Positions 53,333 to 62,521 of a stretch of DNA of 64,000 nucleotides are shown piece after piece; position 1 is the stretch's first letter; the number at the start of each line of letters is the position of its first letter. Both the position numbers and the translations under genes were made by a program. The notes under the pieces were generated by a model. That model was not told the DNA's origin, made no database searches, and saw only the letters and a program-made list of their open reading frames with translations. Source of the DNA: Edaphobacter lichenicola (GTDB lineage Bacteria; Acidobacteriota; Terriglobia; Terriglobales; Acidobacteriaceae); contig NZ_JACHDY010000007.1 in the NCBI RefSeq assembly GCF_014201315.1, forward strand, positions 62,001-126,000, given 5' to 3'.

Positions 53333-54700
53333 ATGGGTATTGCAAGCATCAATCCGACCACCGGCGAAGTCATGAAAACGTTTGATCCACTGACCGACAA
53401 GGAGTTGGCCACAAAGCTCGATAAGGCTGCCGCAGCATTTGTCATTCATCGAGAGACCAGCTTCGCCTATCGCGCGGAACGGATGATTAAAGCGGCAGAG
53501 ATTCTCGAAGCGGAGAAAGAGCAGTTTGGCCGCATGATGAGCCTGGAGATGGGAAAACCCATCCAGTCCGCAATCGATGAGACCGTCAAATCTGCCTGGG
53601 CCTGTCGCTACTACGCCGAGCATGCCGAGCGCTTCCTGGCTGACGAAACGGTCGAGACCAGCGCAAACCGCAGCTATATTCGTTATCAACCGCTAGGGCC
53701 GATTCTCGCCATCATGCCGTGGAACTACCCCTTCTGGCAGGTGATCCGCTTTGTCGCTCCGGCGTTGATGGCGGGAAACGTCGGGCTGCTCAAGCACGCC
53801 TCCAACGTTCCGCAGAGTGCGCTGGCGGTGGAAGATGTCTTTCTTCGCGCGGGATTTGCTGAGGGAGTCTTTCAAACTTTATTGATCGGTGCCGCGAAGG
53901 TAGAGGGCATTCTGGCCGATCCGCGCATCGCCGCCGCGACGCTCACGGGAAGCGAAGGCGCTGGAGTTCAGGTCGGCATCTCTGCAGCCAAAGCCATCAA
54001 AAAAGTCGTGCTGGAGCTGGGCGGGAGCGACCCCTACATCGTGATGAAGTCGGCCAACTTTGCCGAAGCGGTTGCAACAGCAGTCAAGGCGCGTGTCGCG
54101 AATAATGGCCAGTCCTGCATCGCAGCCAAGAGATTCATCGTGGAGGAGTCGATCGCCGACAGGTTTGAGGAGGAGTTTGTTGCGCGCATGGAGGCGTTGA
54201 AGGTTGGGGATCCGTTGGATCGGACGACGGAGCTCGGACCGCTGGCCTCGACCAGTGCCGTCGACGATCTGCACCGCGACGTGCAGAAGTCAGTCGATGC
54301 GGGCGCAAGGCTGCTGACTGGAGGCAAGCCGATTCCAGGCAAGGGCAGTTTTTATCCTCCGACCGTGCTGACCGACATTCCACGCGACTCCCCCGCCTAC
54401 AGCGAAGAGTTCTTCGGCCCGGTTGCGACGATCTTTCGCGTGAAGGATGTAGAGGAGGCAATCCACATCGCCAACGACACGCGCTTCGGTCTGGGTGCGA
54501 GTGTGTGGACCCAAGACGAGGCAGAACGAGACCACCTGATCCAGGAGTTGGAGGCGGGGATGGTCTTCGTCAACAAGATGGTCGCCTCCGACCCGCGGGT
54601 GCCGTTTGGCGGGGTCAAGCAGTCTGGATTCGGACGTGAACTTGGGCCCTTCGGCATTCGCGAGTTCACGAATGTCAAAACGGTATGGATTGAAAAGTAG
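53333..54700 (+). CDS. NAD(P)-dependent aldehyde dehydrogenase (succinate-semialdehyde dehydrogenase-like)
   Basis: A 455-residue cytoplasmic aldehyde dehydrogenase; ATG 53333 is chosen because MGIASINPTTGE is the normal family N-terminus, although the frame is open back to 53240. Catalytic Glu228 is in LELGGSDPYIV and Cys262 in NNGQSCIAAKRF. PWNYPFWQ and GGVKQSGFGRELG are further signatures. The overall pattern matches the GabD1/Sad branch that oxidises succinate semialdehyde and related short semialdehydes. It opens the catabolic cluster and precedes the GntR gene; its promoter carries the GGTATAAC operator core. The true substrate may be another semialdehyde made by the downstream dehydrogenase. 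Confidence 0.93.
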   Translation: MGIASINPTTGEVMKTFDPLTDKELATKLDKAAAAFVIHRETSFAYRAERMIKAAEILEAEKEQFGRMMSLEMGKPIQSAIDETVKSAWACRYYAEHAERFLADETVETSANRSYIRYQPLGPILAIMPWNYPFWQVIRFVAPALMAGNVGLLKHASNVPQSALAVEDVFLRAGFAEGVFQTLLIGAAKVEGILADPRIAAATLTGSEGAGVQVGISAAKAIKKVVLELGGSDPYIVMKSANFAEAVATAVKARVANNGQSCIAAKRFIVEESIADRFEEEFVARMEALKVGDPLDRTTELGPLASTSAVDDLHRDVQKSVDAGARLLTGGKPIPGKGSFYPPTVLTDIPRDSPAYSEEFFGPVATIFRVKDVEEAIHIANDTRFGLGASVWTQDEAERDHLIQELEAGMVFVNKMVASDPRVPFGGVKQSGFGRELGPFGIREFTNVKTVWIEK

Positions 54701-54736
54701 ACGGCATCGACAGCAATTTTGCTCTATATTGGCATT

Positions 54737-54749
54737 TTGGTATAACCAA
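54737..54749. promoter_or_regulatory. FadR-type operator 1
   Basis: The perfect 13-bp inverted repeat TTGGT-ATA-ACCAA follows the TGGT-N3-ACCA rule known for FadR sites. It lies 164 bp before the GntR start at 54914; a possible -35, TTGACC, begins at 54750. Confidence 0.75.
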
Positions 54750-54791
54750 TTGACCTTTAGTGTTATCTAACCCAATAAAGCATTTGGCCTA

Positions 54792-54804
54792 TTGGTATAA
54801 CCAA
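54792..54804. promoter_or_regulatory. FadR-type operator 2
   Basis: A second, identical TTGGTATAACCAA copy lies 55 bp downstream of the first. Two identical sites bracketing a possible promoter upstream of a FadR-family gene strongly suggest autoregulation. Confidence 0.75.
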
Positions 54805-54913
54805 GTACCCAAACGGAAATCATCTTACTGAAATGGCAATTTCAACCCATGGCGTCCTGTATAGTGTTTCGACCACGACCACCCTCAAGAGTGGCCAGAC
54901 GAAAGGGATTCCC

Positions 54914-55642
54914 ATGTACAAAGTAGTCCGAACCGCGAGACTTTACGAGCAGATCGTGCAGCAGATCGAGCAGTCGATCAAGGATGGAAAGCTGAAACCC
55001 GGTGACCAGCTTCCGGCAGAACGGGAGTTAGCTCTGGAGTTCGGCGTCAGCCGCACGGCGGTGCGCGAAGCCGTCAAGACCTTGAGCGAGAAGGGGCTGG
55101 TCGAGGCGTACTCAGGCCGCGGTACGTTTGTCAGCACGGGAAAGTCCCAGGCGATACGCCATTCCCTCAACTCCTTTCTCAAGAGCGGCGACCTCGAAGA
55201 CTCTGACTATGTTGCGGAGATGCGCGAGATTCTGGAGCCCGAGTTCACGGCACTGGCTGCAACGCGCATTGAAGAGCAGCACCTGATCATGATGCGAGAG
55301 GCTGTTGCGGTGATGGACCGCAGCATGAAAAATCCTGACGCTTATATTGAAGCCGATCTCGACTTCCATCTGGCGCTGGCGGAGGCCGCTGGAAATCCGC
55401 TCATCCTGTCCTTGCTTGATTCGCTCGTAGGGGTCCTGCGCGAGCAGCGGCTGGGAATCTTTGCCGTTACCGGTGGCCCGGAGCGCGGTCAGGTCCATCA
55501 CAAACTCATCCTTGAAGCGATCGAAAAACGAAGTGCCAGCAGTGCACGCAAAGCGATGCGTGCTCACTTGCAGCAGGTACATCAGGATTCGAAGGTTTCT
55601 GCAGTTATGAAAAATAAATCACCTAAGAGGCAATCCTCTTAA
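54914..55642 (+). CDS. FadR-subfamily GntR transcriptional regulator
   Basis: A 242-residue regulator from ATG 54914 (MYKVVRTARLYEQ, with AGGGA upstream; the frame is open to 54833). The winged helix spans residues 8-75 (LKPGDQLPAERELALEFGVSRTAV; SGRGTFV). The FCD ligand-binding domain follows, with metal-site candidates in EADLDFHLALAEAAGNP, QVHHKLILEAI and AMRAHLQQVH. FCD regulators commonly sense carboxylic acids through a bound metal. It is probably autoregulated by two TTGGTATAACCAA sites and controls the flanking catabolic genes and possibly the receptor at 49691. It sits between the aldehyde dehydrogenase and beta-hydroxyacid dehydrogenase genes. Confidence 0.92.
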   Translation: MYKVVRTARLYEQIVQQIEQSIKDGKLKPGDQLPAERELALEFGVSRTAVREAVKTLSEKGLVEAYSGRGTFVSTGKSQAIRHSLNSFLKSGDLEDSDYVAEMREILEPEFTALAATRIEEQHLIMMREAVAVMDRSMKNPDAYIEADLDFHLALAEAAGNPLILSLLDSLVGVLREQRLGIFAVTGGPERGQVHHKLILEAIEKRSASSARKAMRAHLQQVHQDSKVSAVMKNKSPKRQSS

Positions 55643-55660
55643 AACGAAAGGCAGAATCGA

Positions 55661-56554
55661 ATGGCGAACCTCGGGTTTATTGGCCTTGGAGTAATGGGAA
55701 GCGAGATGGTGGACCGGCTCCTGGCCAAGGGCCACTCAGTGACCGGGTACAACCGGACACGGTCCAAAGCGGAACGACTTATCGCAAAGGGAATGAAGTT
55801 CGCCGAGTCTCCGCGCGAGGTCGCCGAAGCAGCCGATGTGGTTCTGAGCATGGTCACAAATGGCTCGGCGTTGAAGGGTATTGCGGAGGGCCCGAATGGT
55901 TTCCTCGCCGGCCTTCGCGCAGGAAAGATCCTGGTCGACATCAGCACCGTTGGGCCGGACCTGAGCCGTGAGATCGCAGAAAAGGTTCGGGCTCTGGGCG
56001 CCGATATGCTGGATGCCCCTGTCTCCGGAAGCGTCATTACTCTTCAGCAAGGCAATCTCTCCGTGATGGTAGGCGGAAGGGCTGAGACCTTCGAGAAGGT
56101 CAAGCCGATCCTGTTGGATATAGGCCCCAAGGTGACGCACGTTGGCGGCAATGGACTGGCACTGTCCATGAAGATTGCTTCGAATCTGAGCCTTGCCGTG
56201 CAGATGCTGGCCTTCTCCGAAGGCGTGCTGCTGGCAGAGAAGAGCGGCATCAAGCGCGAAGTCGCCGTGGACGTGCTCACTCACAGCGCCATCGCCTCTC
56301 CCATGATCAAGTACCGCGGGCCCTTCGTTCTGCAACAGCCGGAGGAGGCCTGGTTCGACGTAAACATGATGCAGAAGGATATGTTGCTGGCGCTGGATCT
56401 GGGACGGCAGCTGAATGTGCCGCTCCCTACCACTGCCGTTACCAATGAATTTCTAACTGCTGCACGGGCCTTGAACTGGGCCAAGCTGGACTTCGCCGTA
56501 ATCTTCGATGTTCTCGCGAAACTATCTGGCATCGACACAGGAGTTGGAAGATGA
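55661..56554 (+). CDS. NAD(P)-dependent beta-hydroxyacid dehydrogenase (3-hydroxyisobutyrate dehydrogenase/tartronate semialdehyde reductase family)
   Basis: A 297-residue cytoplasmic enzyme. The Rossmann nucleotide motif is GFIGLGVMGSEM at 5-16; DAPVSGS at about 118-124 is the substrate-binding signature; catalytic Lys171 lies in GNGLALSMKIASN, where the usual GxxxKxxNN is slightly altered. NRTRSKAERL after beta-2, with Arg32, suggests NADP preference. Family members interconvert a beta-hydroxyacid and its semialdehyde, which could feed the aldehyde dehydrogenase at 53333. It begins 18 bp after the GntR stop and overlaps the E1alpha gene by 4 bp, so it is the first gene of the dehydrogenase operon proper. 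Confidence 0.9.
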   Translation: MANLGFIGLGVMGSEMVDRLLAKGHSVTGYNRTRSKAERLIAKGMKFAESPREVAEAADVVLSMVTNGSALKGIAEGPNGFLAGLRAGKILVDISTVGPDLSREIAEKVRALGADMLDAPVSGSVITLQQGNLSVMVGGRAETFEKVKPILLDIGPKVTHVGGNGLALSMKIASNLSLAVQMLAFSEGVLLAEKSGIKREVAVDVLTHSAIASPMIKYRGPFVLQQPEEAWFDVNMMQKDMLLALDLGRQLNVPLPTTAVTNEFLTAARALNWAKLDFAVIFDVLAKLSGIDTGVGR

Positions 56555-57543
56555 CACCTCAAACCGAAGAAGCCGTGAACACGTTCAGCAAAGAACTGGC
56601 GCTCCATGCCTATCGACAGATGCTCCGTATCCGCATGTTCGAAGAGCAGGTGAATGAGCTCTATACGCGTGCGTTGATGCCGGGCCTCGCTCACCTGTAT
56701 AGCGGCGAAGAGGCCATCGCTGTTGGCATCTGCGAAGCTCTCAAAAAGGAAGACTACGTCACCAGCACGCATCGTGGTCATGGCCACTGCTTAGCAAAAG
56801 GTGCTACACCAAATCTCATGTTTGCCGAGCTGCTGGGGAAGGAAGCGGGGTACTGCCATGGCAAAGGCGGCTCCATGCATATCGCCGATCCGGCGACTGG
56901 CAATCTGGGCGCCAATGCGATCGTCGGTGGCAGCATGGGCATCGCGACCGGCGCCGCCTTCTCATCGAAGTACCTGAAGAATGACCTGGTTGCTGTCTGC
57001 TTCTTTGGCGAAGGAGCACTCGGTCAGGGTCTGCTCTATGAGGTGCTCAACATCGCTCAGCTTTGGAAGCTCCCTGTTATTTACGTCTGCGAAAACAACC
57101 TTTACAACGAGTACACCCACTACAGTGAGACCACGGCAGGAGACATCTGCGCGCGAGCCACCGCCTTTGGCGTGAAGGCCGAGACCGTAGATGGCCAGGA
57201 TGTGCAGGCCGTCTACAGCAAGGCCAAACAACTCATTGACGATGCGAGAGCAGGCGGCGGTCCGGCTTTTCTTCTCTGCAACACGTATCGTTACACCGGC
57301 CATCACGTGGGCGACATCAATCGCGATTACTACCGCACCAAGCAGGAAGAGCAGGAGTGGAAGACGCGCCGGGACCCCATCCTGCTTCACGGCGAGCGGC
57401 TGCTTCACGAAGGGTTCACGGATAAGGCAACGCTCGACGCACTTGAGAGCGAAGTAAGAGAAGAGATGAAAGCCGCTGTGGAGTTTGCGATCGCTGCTCC
57501 CTACCCAGCCTTAGAAGAAGTGGAGATGCACGTCTATGCCTGA
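56551..57543 (+). CDS. 2-oxoacid (pyruvate/acetoin) dehydrogenase E1 component, alpha subunit
   Basis: A 330-residue thiamine-diphosphate enzyme subunit. The ThDP motif begins at FFGEGALGQG and ends at YVCENNLYNEYT; STHRGHGHCLAKG and GKGGSMHIADP are the conserved active-site segments. Its length fits acetoin- or pyruvate-type E1alpha rather than the longer branched-chain enzyme. It forms a heterotetramer with the next gene product and decarboxylates a 2-oxoacid (or cleaves acetoin), passing an acyl group to E2 lipoyl. It overlaps the preceding gene by 4 bp and the next by 8 bp. Substrate is not decided by sequence. Confidence 0.93.
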   Translation: MTPQTEEAVNTFSKELALHAYRQMLRIRMFEEQVNELYTRALMPGLAHLYSGEEAIAVGICEALKKEDYVTSTHRGHGHCLAKGATPNLMFAELLGKEAGYCHGKGGSMHIADPATGNLGANAIVGGSMGIATGAAFSSKYLKNDLVAVCFFGEGALGQGLLYEVLNIAQLWKLPVIYVCENNLYNEYTHYSETTAGDICARATAFGVKAETVDGQDVQAVYSKAKQLIDDARAGGGPAFLLCNTYRYTGHHVGDINRDYYRTKQEEQEWKTRRDPILLHGERLLHEGFTDKATLDALESEVREEMKAAVEFAIAAPYPALEEVEMHVYA

Positions 57544-58534
57544 TACTACTGATCGTGAATTGACCTTTGCACAGGCCGTCAGGGAGGCGCTCGCGGAAGA
57601 GATGCGTCACGACTCGCGAGTCTGCATCCTAGGCGAGGACGTGGCCGAAGCAGGCACCCCCTTCAAAGTGTTATCTGGGCTCGTCGAAGAGTTCGGAACC
57701 AATCGCGTCTTTGACACCCCGATCTCTGAGGCAGGTTTTACGGGCATAGCCGTGGGCGCCGCCATGACTGGGATTCGTCCCGTGGTCGACATCATGTTCG
57801 GGGACTTTCTCACCCTGACGATGGACCAGATGGTCAATCAGGCTGCGAAGATCCACTACATGTCGGGGGGCAAGTGGAAGGTGCCGATGGTTCTACGCAC
57901 AACGCTCGGAGCGAGTCGGCGCTCTGCCGCTCAACATTCGCAGTCGCTCCACGCATGGCTATGCCACGTGCCGGGACTGAAGGTTGTGATTCCATCTACT
58001 CCGGCCGACGCAAAAGGCCTTTTGAAGACCGCGATTCGCGATGAGAATCCCGTCATCTTCTTCGAAGACAAGATGATGCACCACAAGTTGAAAGGCCCCG
58101 TACCGACCGGAGAGTACACGATCCCTCTCGGCGTTGCGGAGGTGAAGCGCATCGGCAAAGACATCTCACTGATAGCGACCAGCAGTATGGTTCAGGTAGC
58201 TTTGGGCGCGGCAGATATGCTCGCGGAGATCGGCATCAGCGCAGAGGTCGTCGACCCGCGAACCCTCTGGCCGCTCGATGAAAAGACGCTCATCGACTCC
58301 GCAAAGAAGACGTCGCGGGCCATTGTGATTGATGAAGGGTACGGCCGCTATGGTGTGACCTCGGAGTTGGCTTCGGTGATCTCGGAAGGTGCTTTTTATG
58401 ATCTCGACGGCCCGGTACTTCGCATGGGAGCGATGCATGTTCCTATCCCCTTCTCACCGCCGCTTGAGGACCTGACCGTACCGACCGAGAAGATGCTCTT
58501 TGATGCGGCGAAGAAGCTTTGCAGCAAATCGTAA
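57536..58534 (+). CDS. 2-oxoacid dehydrogenase E1 component, beta subunit
   Basis: A 332-residue partner of E1alpha. Conserved landmarks are VCILGEDVAEAGTPFKVLSG near the N-terminus, FDTPISEAGFTGIAVGAAMT with the glutamate that activates ThDP, MVLRTTLGASRRSAAQHSQS, and EVVDPRTLWPLDEKTLIDS in the C-terminal transketolase-like domain. The ATG lies within the E1alpha 3' end, so the two are translationally coupled. The usual next gene, E2, is separated from it by an inserted M24-family hydrolase gene. Confidence 0.93.
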   Translation: MPDTTDRELTFAQAVREALAEEMRHDSRVCILGEDVAEAGTPFKVLSGLVEEFGTNRVFDTPISEAGFTGIAVGAAMTGIRPVVDIMFGDFLTLTMDQMVNQAAKIHYMSGGKWKVPMVLRTTLGASRRSAAQHSQSLHAWLCHVPGLKVVIPSTPADAKGLLKTAIRDENPVIFFEDKMMHHKLKGPVPTGEYTIPLGVAEVKRIGKDISLIATSSMVQVALGAADMLAEIGISAEVVDPRTLWPLDEKTLIDSAKKTSRAIVIDEGYGRYGVTSELASVISEGAFYDLDGPVLRMGAMHVPIPFSPPLEDLTVPTEKMLFDAAKKLCSKS

Positions 58535-58557
58535 GACAAGAAACGGGAGAAGCAACA

Positions 58558-59898
58558 ATGGCACAGCCGACTTACGGAACCATGGGAGTTGATTGGGAGC
58601 AACGAATCGATTTTGATCGTCTTCGTGTGGAGAGACTCCAGCGCGCGAAGAACCTGCTTGCGAAGTCTGAGATGGGCGCACTGCTCTGCTTCGACATGAA
58701 CAATGTGCGTTATCTCACGTCCACGCACATTGGCACATGGGCCCAGGACAAGGCGAACCGGTTCGTCCTGCTTCCACAGAACGATGAGCCTATCCTGTGG
58801 GACTTCGGCTCCGCCGCACGACATCATCAACTGCACTGTCCTTGGCTCGGAGAACGCTCGCGGCCGGGTATCTCCATGTTGCGCGGCACGATGTCTCCTG
58901 AACACGGTCGTGCGGAGGACGTCGCGAAGAAGATTCGCATTGAGCTGGAGATGCGCGGCCTGCATAAAGAGCCGGTAGGAATCGACATCATCGAACTGCC
59001 AGTTCTGTTTGCCTTGCAGCGCGAGGGCATCACCGTCATCGATGGTCAGCAATTGATGTCCGAGGCCCGCGTCATCAAGACCAAGGATGAGATTGCGCTT
59101 CTCAACACCTCTGCCTCCATGGTTGATGCGGCCTATCACGAGCTTTACATGGCGATGAAGCCGGGCATGCGGGAGAACGAAGCTGTGGGCCTGGTAAGCA
59201 AGGTGCTCTACGACCTTGGCTCAGAGTACGTCGAGGCGGTCAACGCCATCTCCGGCGAACGATGCAATCCTCATCCGCACGTCTTCTCCGACAGAATCAT
59301 GCGCCCTGGCGATCCTGTCTACTACGACATTCTTCACTCTTACATGGGCTATCGGACATGTTATTACCGCACCTTCTCGATCGGCTACTCGTCCCACGCG
59401 ATGGTCGATGCCTACAAGAGATGCCGAGACTATCTGGATGCCGCGATTGATCTGATTCGTCCTGGTCGCTCGACCGGCGACGTAGCCGCAGTGTGGCCGA
59501 AGGCGCAGGACTTCGGCTTCCCGAATGAAGAGGCGGCGTTCGCCCTTCAGTACGGGCACGGCATCGGACTCGCGATATGGGAGAAGCCGGTCATCAGCCG
59601 CCTCGTCTCGTTGGATCATCCGCAGGAGATCAAGCCTGGCATGGTCTTTGCCCTCGAGACGTACTGGCCCTCGAAGGATGGCTGGAGCGCGGCTCGAATC
59701 GAAGAAGAGATTGTTGTTACGGAGACCGGCCATGAGGTGATTACGCGCTTCCCTGCCGAGAAGCTTCTAGTCGCCGGCGCGCATTACTACACGGTCGGCG
59801 GTCCGCTTCCCACCGTGCGAGAGACGGAAGTAGAACCTAGTTCCGATGTTCGCAACCTGGTTGCAGCCAGCGCACAAAAAGAGAGGATCGGGAGCTAA
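58558..59898 (+). CDS. M24-family (creatinase/aminopeptidase-fold) hydrolase with an altered metal site
   Basis: A 446-residue cytoplasmic protein from ATG 58558 (GGGAG upstream; the frame is open to 58519). The creatinase N-domain (about 30-180) carries ALLCFDMNNVRYLTSTHIG and the pita-bread domain follows. Expected M24 metal ligands: the first Asp is in VYYDILHS, but the second, normally in GYxxDxxRTF, reads GYRTCYYRTF with Cys; the His is in QYGHGIGLAI, and the Glu residues are in ALETYWP and RIEEEIVV. The changed ligand suggests that it is not a plain Xaa-Pro peptidase; relatives include creatinase, ectoine hydrolase DoeA and the DMSP lyase DddP. Its place between E1beta and E2 implies a role in making the 2-oxoacid. 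Confidence 0.85.
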   Translation: MAQPTYGTMGVDWEQRIDFDRLRVERLQRAKNLLAKSEMGALLCFDMNNVRYLTSTHIGTWAQDKANRFVLLPQNDEPILWDFGSAARHHQLHCPWLGERSRPGISMLRGTMSPEHGRAEDVAKKIRIELEMRGLHKEPVGIDIIELPVLFALQREGITVIDGQQLMSEARVIKTKDEIALLNTSASMVDAAYHELYMAMKPGMRENEAVGLVSKVLYDLGSEYVEAVNAISGERCNPHPHVFSDRIMRPGDPVYYDILHSYMGYRTCYYRTFSIGYSSHAMVDAYKRCRDYLDAAIDLIRPGRSTGDVAAVWPKAQDFGFPNEEAAFALQYGHGIGLAIWEKPVISRLVSLDHPQEIKPGMVFALETYWPSKDGWSAARIEEEIVVTETGHEVITRFPAEKLLVAGAHYYTVGGPLPTVRETEVEPSSDVRNLVAASAQKERIGS

Positions 59899-59935
59899 CG
59901 CTGCGGCCTTAGGGCCATGCGTATCCCAACAAACT

Positions 59936-61123
59936 ATGGCTATCAGCGTAGTAATGCCCGCACTCGAGATGGCGCAGGAGACAGGAAAGCTTGTCTCCTG
60001 GCTCAAGAAGGAAGGCGACAAGGTCTCGAAGGGGGACTTGTTGCTTGAGATCGAAACCGATAAGGCCGTGATGGAAGTTGAGGCCACTGCCGACGGCGTT
60101 CTCGGTGGAATCACCGGCGAAGTAGGGACCGACATCCCAGTCGGCCAGACCATTGCCTGGATTCTGAAGCCAGGAGAAGAGGTGCCGGCTGAGGCAAAAC
60201 CTCACACGCCTGCGGTCGCTCCAGTTGCCGAAGCAGTCTACAGCTCCGACGAAACTTCTCCACAGTCGGTGACTGCTAACCCCGCCGGAAGAGTCTCTCC
60301 GAAGGCGCGCCGGCTCGCGAAAGACAACGGCATCGATCTCACTTCGGTGCGGGGTTCAGGCGATGGTGGGGAGATTCTCGCCTCCGACATACAGGCACTC
60401 ATCGATGGTGCTCCTAAGAACGTTCCCGCTCCTGCTGCTCAACACGAATCACTCTCTTCCATCGGCCGCCTCATGGCCGAACGAACAGTGCAAAGCTGGA
60501 CCACAGTCCCGCACTTCTTCCTGCAGCGAGAGGTGGATGCAACCGCGTTGAATTCACTACGCGCAACTCTTGGGCCTGAAGTCGAACGGTCCTCGGGAGT
60601 GAAGCTCACGCATACCGACATCCTTGTCGCGCTCGTGGCTCGCGCCCTGGCCCGGCATCCGCGCGTCAATGCCAGCTGGATCGAAAATGGAATCCGTCTC
60701 AACCCTGACGTGAACGTCTCCATTGCGATGGCCGTCGAGGACGGTGTCGTAGCACCTGTGGTCCACAACGCAAACACTGCGACGCTGGGTGAGATCGCCA
60801 AACAACGTCGCGAATTGACGGACCGGGCGAAAGCAGGTCGCCTCCGCCCCACAGACTTTACAGGCGGGACCTTCACGGTCAGCAATCTGGGGATGTTCCA
60901 CATCGATTCCTTTTGCGCCATCATCACTCCGCCACAGGCCGCAATCCTGGCCGTGGGTCAAATCGTCGAGAGAGCAGTCGCCGTGGATGGAGTCATCGTT
61001 GTGCGGCCAATCTTCAGCTTGACGATCTCCTGCGACCATCGTGTGTTGGACGGGGCAAAGGCCGCGACTTTCCTGCATGACCTTGCTGAGTCGATCCGTG
61101 AACCCGGCCTTTGGCTGAAGTAG
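59936..61123 (+). CDS. Dihydrolipoamide acyltransferase (E2) of a 2-oxoacid dehydrogenase
   Basis: A 395-residue core subunit. ATG 59936 is chosen because MAISVVMPALEMAQ is the canonical lipoyl-domain start, although the frame is open back to 59846. One lipoyl domain has its lysine at 43 in IETDKAVMEVEA. The E1/E3-binding domain lies near 115-145 (RVSPKARRLAKDNGIDL; GSGDGGEI), and the catalytic domain ends with SCDHRVLDGAKAATFLHDL, containing the catalytic His and Asp. The acyl group is transferred to CoA. No E3 (dihydrolipoamide dehydrogenase) gene is in the cluster, so a shared E3 must be encoded elsewhere. A small GCCTCT/AGAGGC hairpin follows the stop (61125-61143). Confidence 0.94.
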   Translation: MAISVVMPALEMAQETGKLVSWLKKEGDKVSKGDLLLEIETDKAVMEVEATADGVLGGITGEVGTDIPVGQTIAWILKPGEEVPAEAKPHTPAVAPVAEAVYSSDETSPQSVTANPAGRVSPKARRLAKDNGIDLTSVRGSGDGGEILASDIQALIDGAPKNVPAPAAQHESLSSIGRLMAERTVQSWTTVPHFFLQREVDATALNSLRATLGPEVERSSGVKLTHTDILVALVARALARHPRVNASWIENGIRLNPDVNVSIAMAVEDGVVAPVVHNANTATLGEIAKQRRELTDRAKAGRLRPTDFTGGTFTVSNLGMFHIDSFCAIITPPQAAILAVGQIVERAVAVDGVIVVRPIFSLTISCDHRVLDGAKAATFLHDLAESIREPGLWLK

Positions 61124-61195
61124 TGCCTCTGACATTGAGAGGCGCGCGACCTAGGCACGGACTTTCTCGGACGACCGTAGGATGAGGCATAAAAC

Positions 61196-62494
61196 ATGGA
61201 AAGCGTCGATGTAGAGCAGCTCCCTGTAAGTGCAGGGACTGAATCGAAGGGTAAGACCCCTTTTTATTTTACTTTCTGGTTCCAGGTTCTCGTAGCTGTT
61301 GCGTTGGCGATTTGCCTGGGCTACTTCAGTCCTGCTCGCGCCATCGCCATGAAGCCGCTTGGTGACGGCTTCATCCGCCTGATCACGATGATCATCACGC
61401 CGATCATCTTCTGCACCGTCGTCTCGGGCATAGCCGGCATGCAGGACTTGAGGAAGGTCGGCCGAGTTGGCGGCAAGGCACTGCTCTACTTCGAGGTTGT
61501 CTCGACAATCGCGCTGTTGATAGGGCTTGTAGTGGGCAACGTGGTGCATCCAGGGGGCGACTTCCGCGTCGATCCAGCCTCTCTCGACGCAAAGGCCGTC
61601 TCGAGCTATGTGGGCCAGACCAAAGCCATGGGCGTCACGGACTTCCTGATGCATATCATCCCAACCACAGTGGTCGACGCCTTTGCCAAAGGAGACATAC
61701 TGCAGGTGCTGCTGGTCGCCCTGCTCTTCGGCTTTGCCCTGTCCTCGCTGGGGAAGCGCGCGACCCCCCTGCTGGCGCTGCTCGACACGGTGACGCAGGC
61801 GGTCTTCGCCGTCGTCAACATTCTCGTGCGCCTCGCTCCGATCGGCGCCTTTGGTGCGATGGCTTTCACCGTAGGCAAGTACGGCATCGCCTCGCTCGGG
61901 CCACTTCTCAAACTGATCGCGACGTTCTACCTCACCTCCATCTTCTTCGTCGTCGTTGTGCTCGGCGGCATTGCGCTGGTCGCGGGCTTTAACATCTTCA
62001 GGTTCCTGATCTATATCAAAGAAGAGATTATTCTGGTGCTCTCGGTGGTCTCCTCCGAAGCTGCCATGCCTACGCTGATGGAGAAGCTCGAGGCGGTAGG
62101 CTGCTCCAAGGCGCTCGTGGGGCTCGTAGTGCCGACCGGTTACATCTTCAACACGGACGGCACCGCGCTCTACATGACCCTCGCCGCTCTATTTGTTGCA
62201 CAGGCTACTGGAACCCACCTCACGCTCATGCAGCAGCTCACCATCTTTGCCGTTGCCATCCTCACCTCAAAGGGCGCGAGCGGTGTGCAGGGAGCATCCT
62301 TCATCGCGCTAGTCGCTACCTTGTCCGTGGTGCCGACGATCCCCGTGGCCGGCATGGCGCTCATCCTCGGCATCGACCGCTTCATGGCGATGTTCCGCGC
62401 AGTGGTCAACATGATCGGCAGCGGCGTGGCAACTCTGGTCATCGCGCGCTGGGAAAACGAAGTCGACGCTGCCACGTTGGGCAGCCGCATGTAG
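61196..62494 (+). CDS. Dicarboxylate/amino acid:cation symporter (DctA/GltP family)
   Basis: A 432-residue inner-membrane transporter with eight helices and two hairpins in the family fold. Hairpin 1 has [17 protein letters not shown]7 carries the cation-binding NTDGT in [16 protein letters not shown], and hairpin 2 [19 protein letters not shown]. Family members import C4-dicarboxylates, glutamate or related acids with Na+ or H+. It lies 72 bp after E2 and 27 bp before the bicupin gene, within the same likely transcript. The expected substrate is an organic acid, possibly the starting compound or a product of the cluster. Confidence 0.93.
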   Translation: MESVDVEQLPVSAGTESKGKTPFYFTFWFQVLVAVALAICLGYFSPARAIAMKPLGDGFIRLITMIITPIIFCTVVSGIAGMQDLRKVGRVGGKALLYFEVVSTIALLIGLVVGNVVHPGGDFRVDPASLDAKAVSSYVGQTKAMGVTDFLMHIIPTTVVDAFAKGDILQVLLVALLFGFALSSLGKRATPLLALLDTVTQAVFAVVNILVRLAPIGAFGAMAFTVGKYGIASLGPLLKLIATFYLTSIFFVVVVLGGIALVAGFNIFRFLIYIKEEIILVLSVVSSEAAMPTLMEKLEAVGCSKALVGLVVPTGYIFNTDGTALYMTLAALFVAQATGTHLTLMQQLTIFAVAILTSKGASGVQGASFIALVATLSVVPTIPVAGMALILGIDRFMAMFRAVVNMIGSGVATLVIARWENEVDAATLGSRM

Positions 62495-62521
62495 TGCAAC
62501 ATTCGCTTTTTGGGAGAAACC

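Noticed and set aside
53153..53689. N-terminal extension of the 49691 receptor frame
   Set aside because: It overlaps the divergent aldehyde dehydrogenase gene and promoter; the signal peptide begins at 53152.
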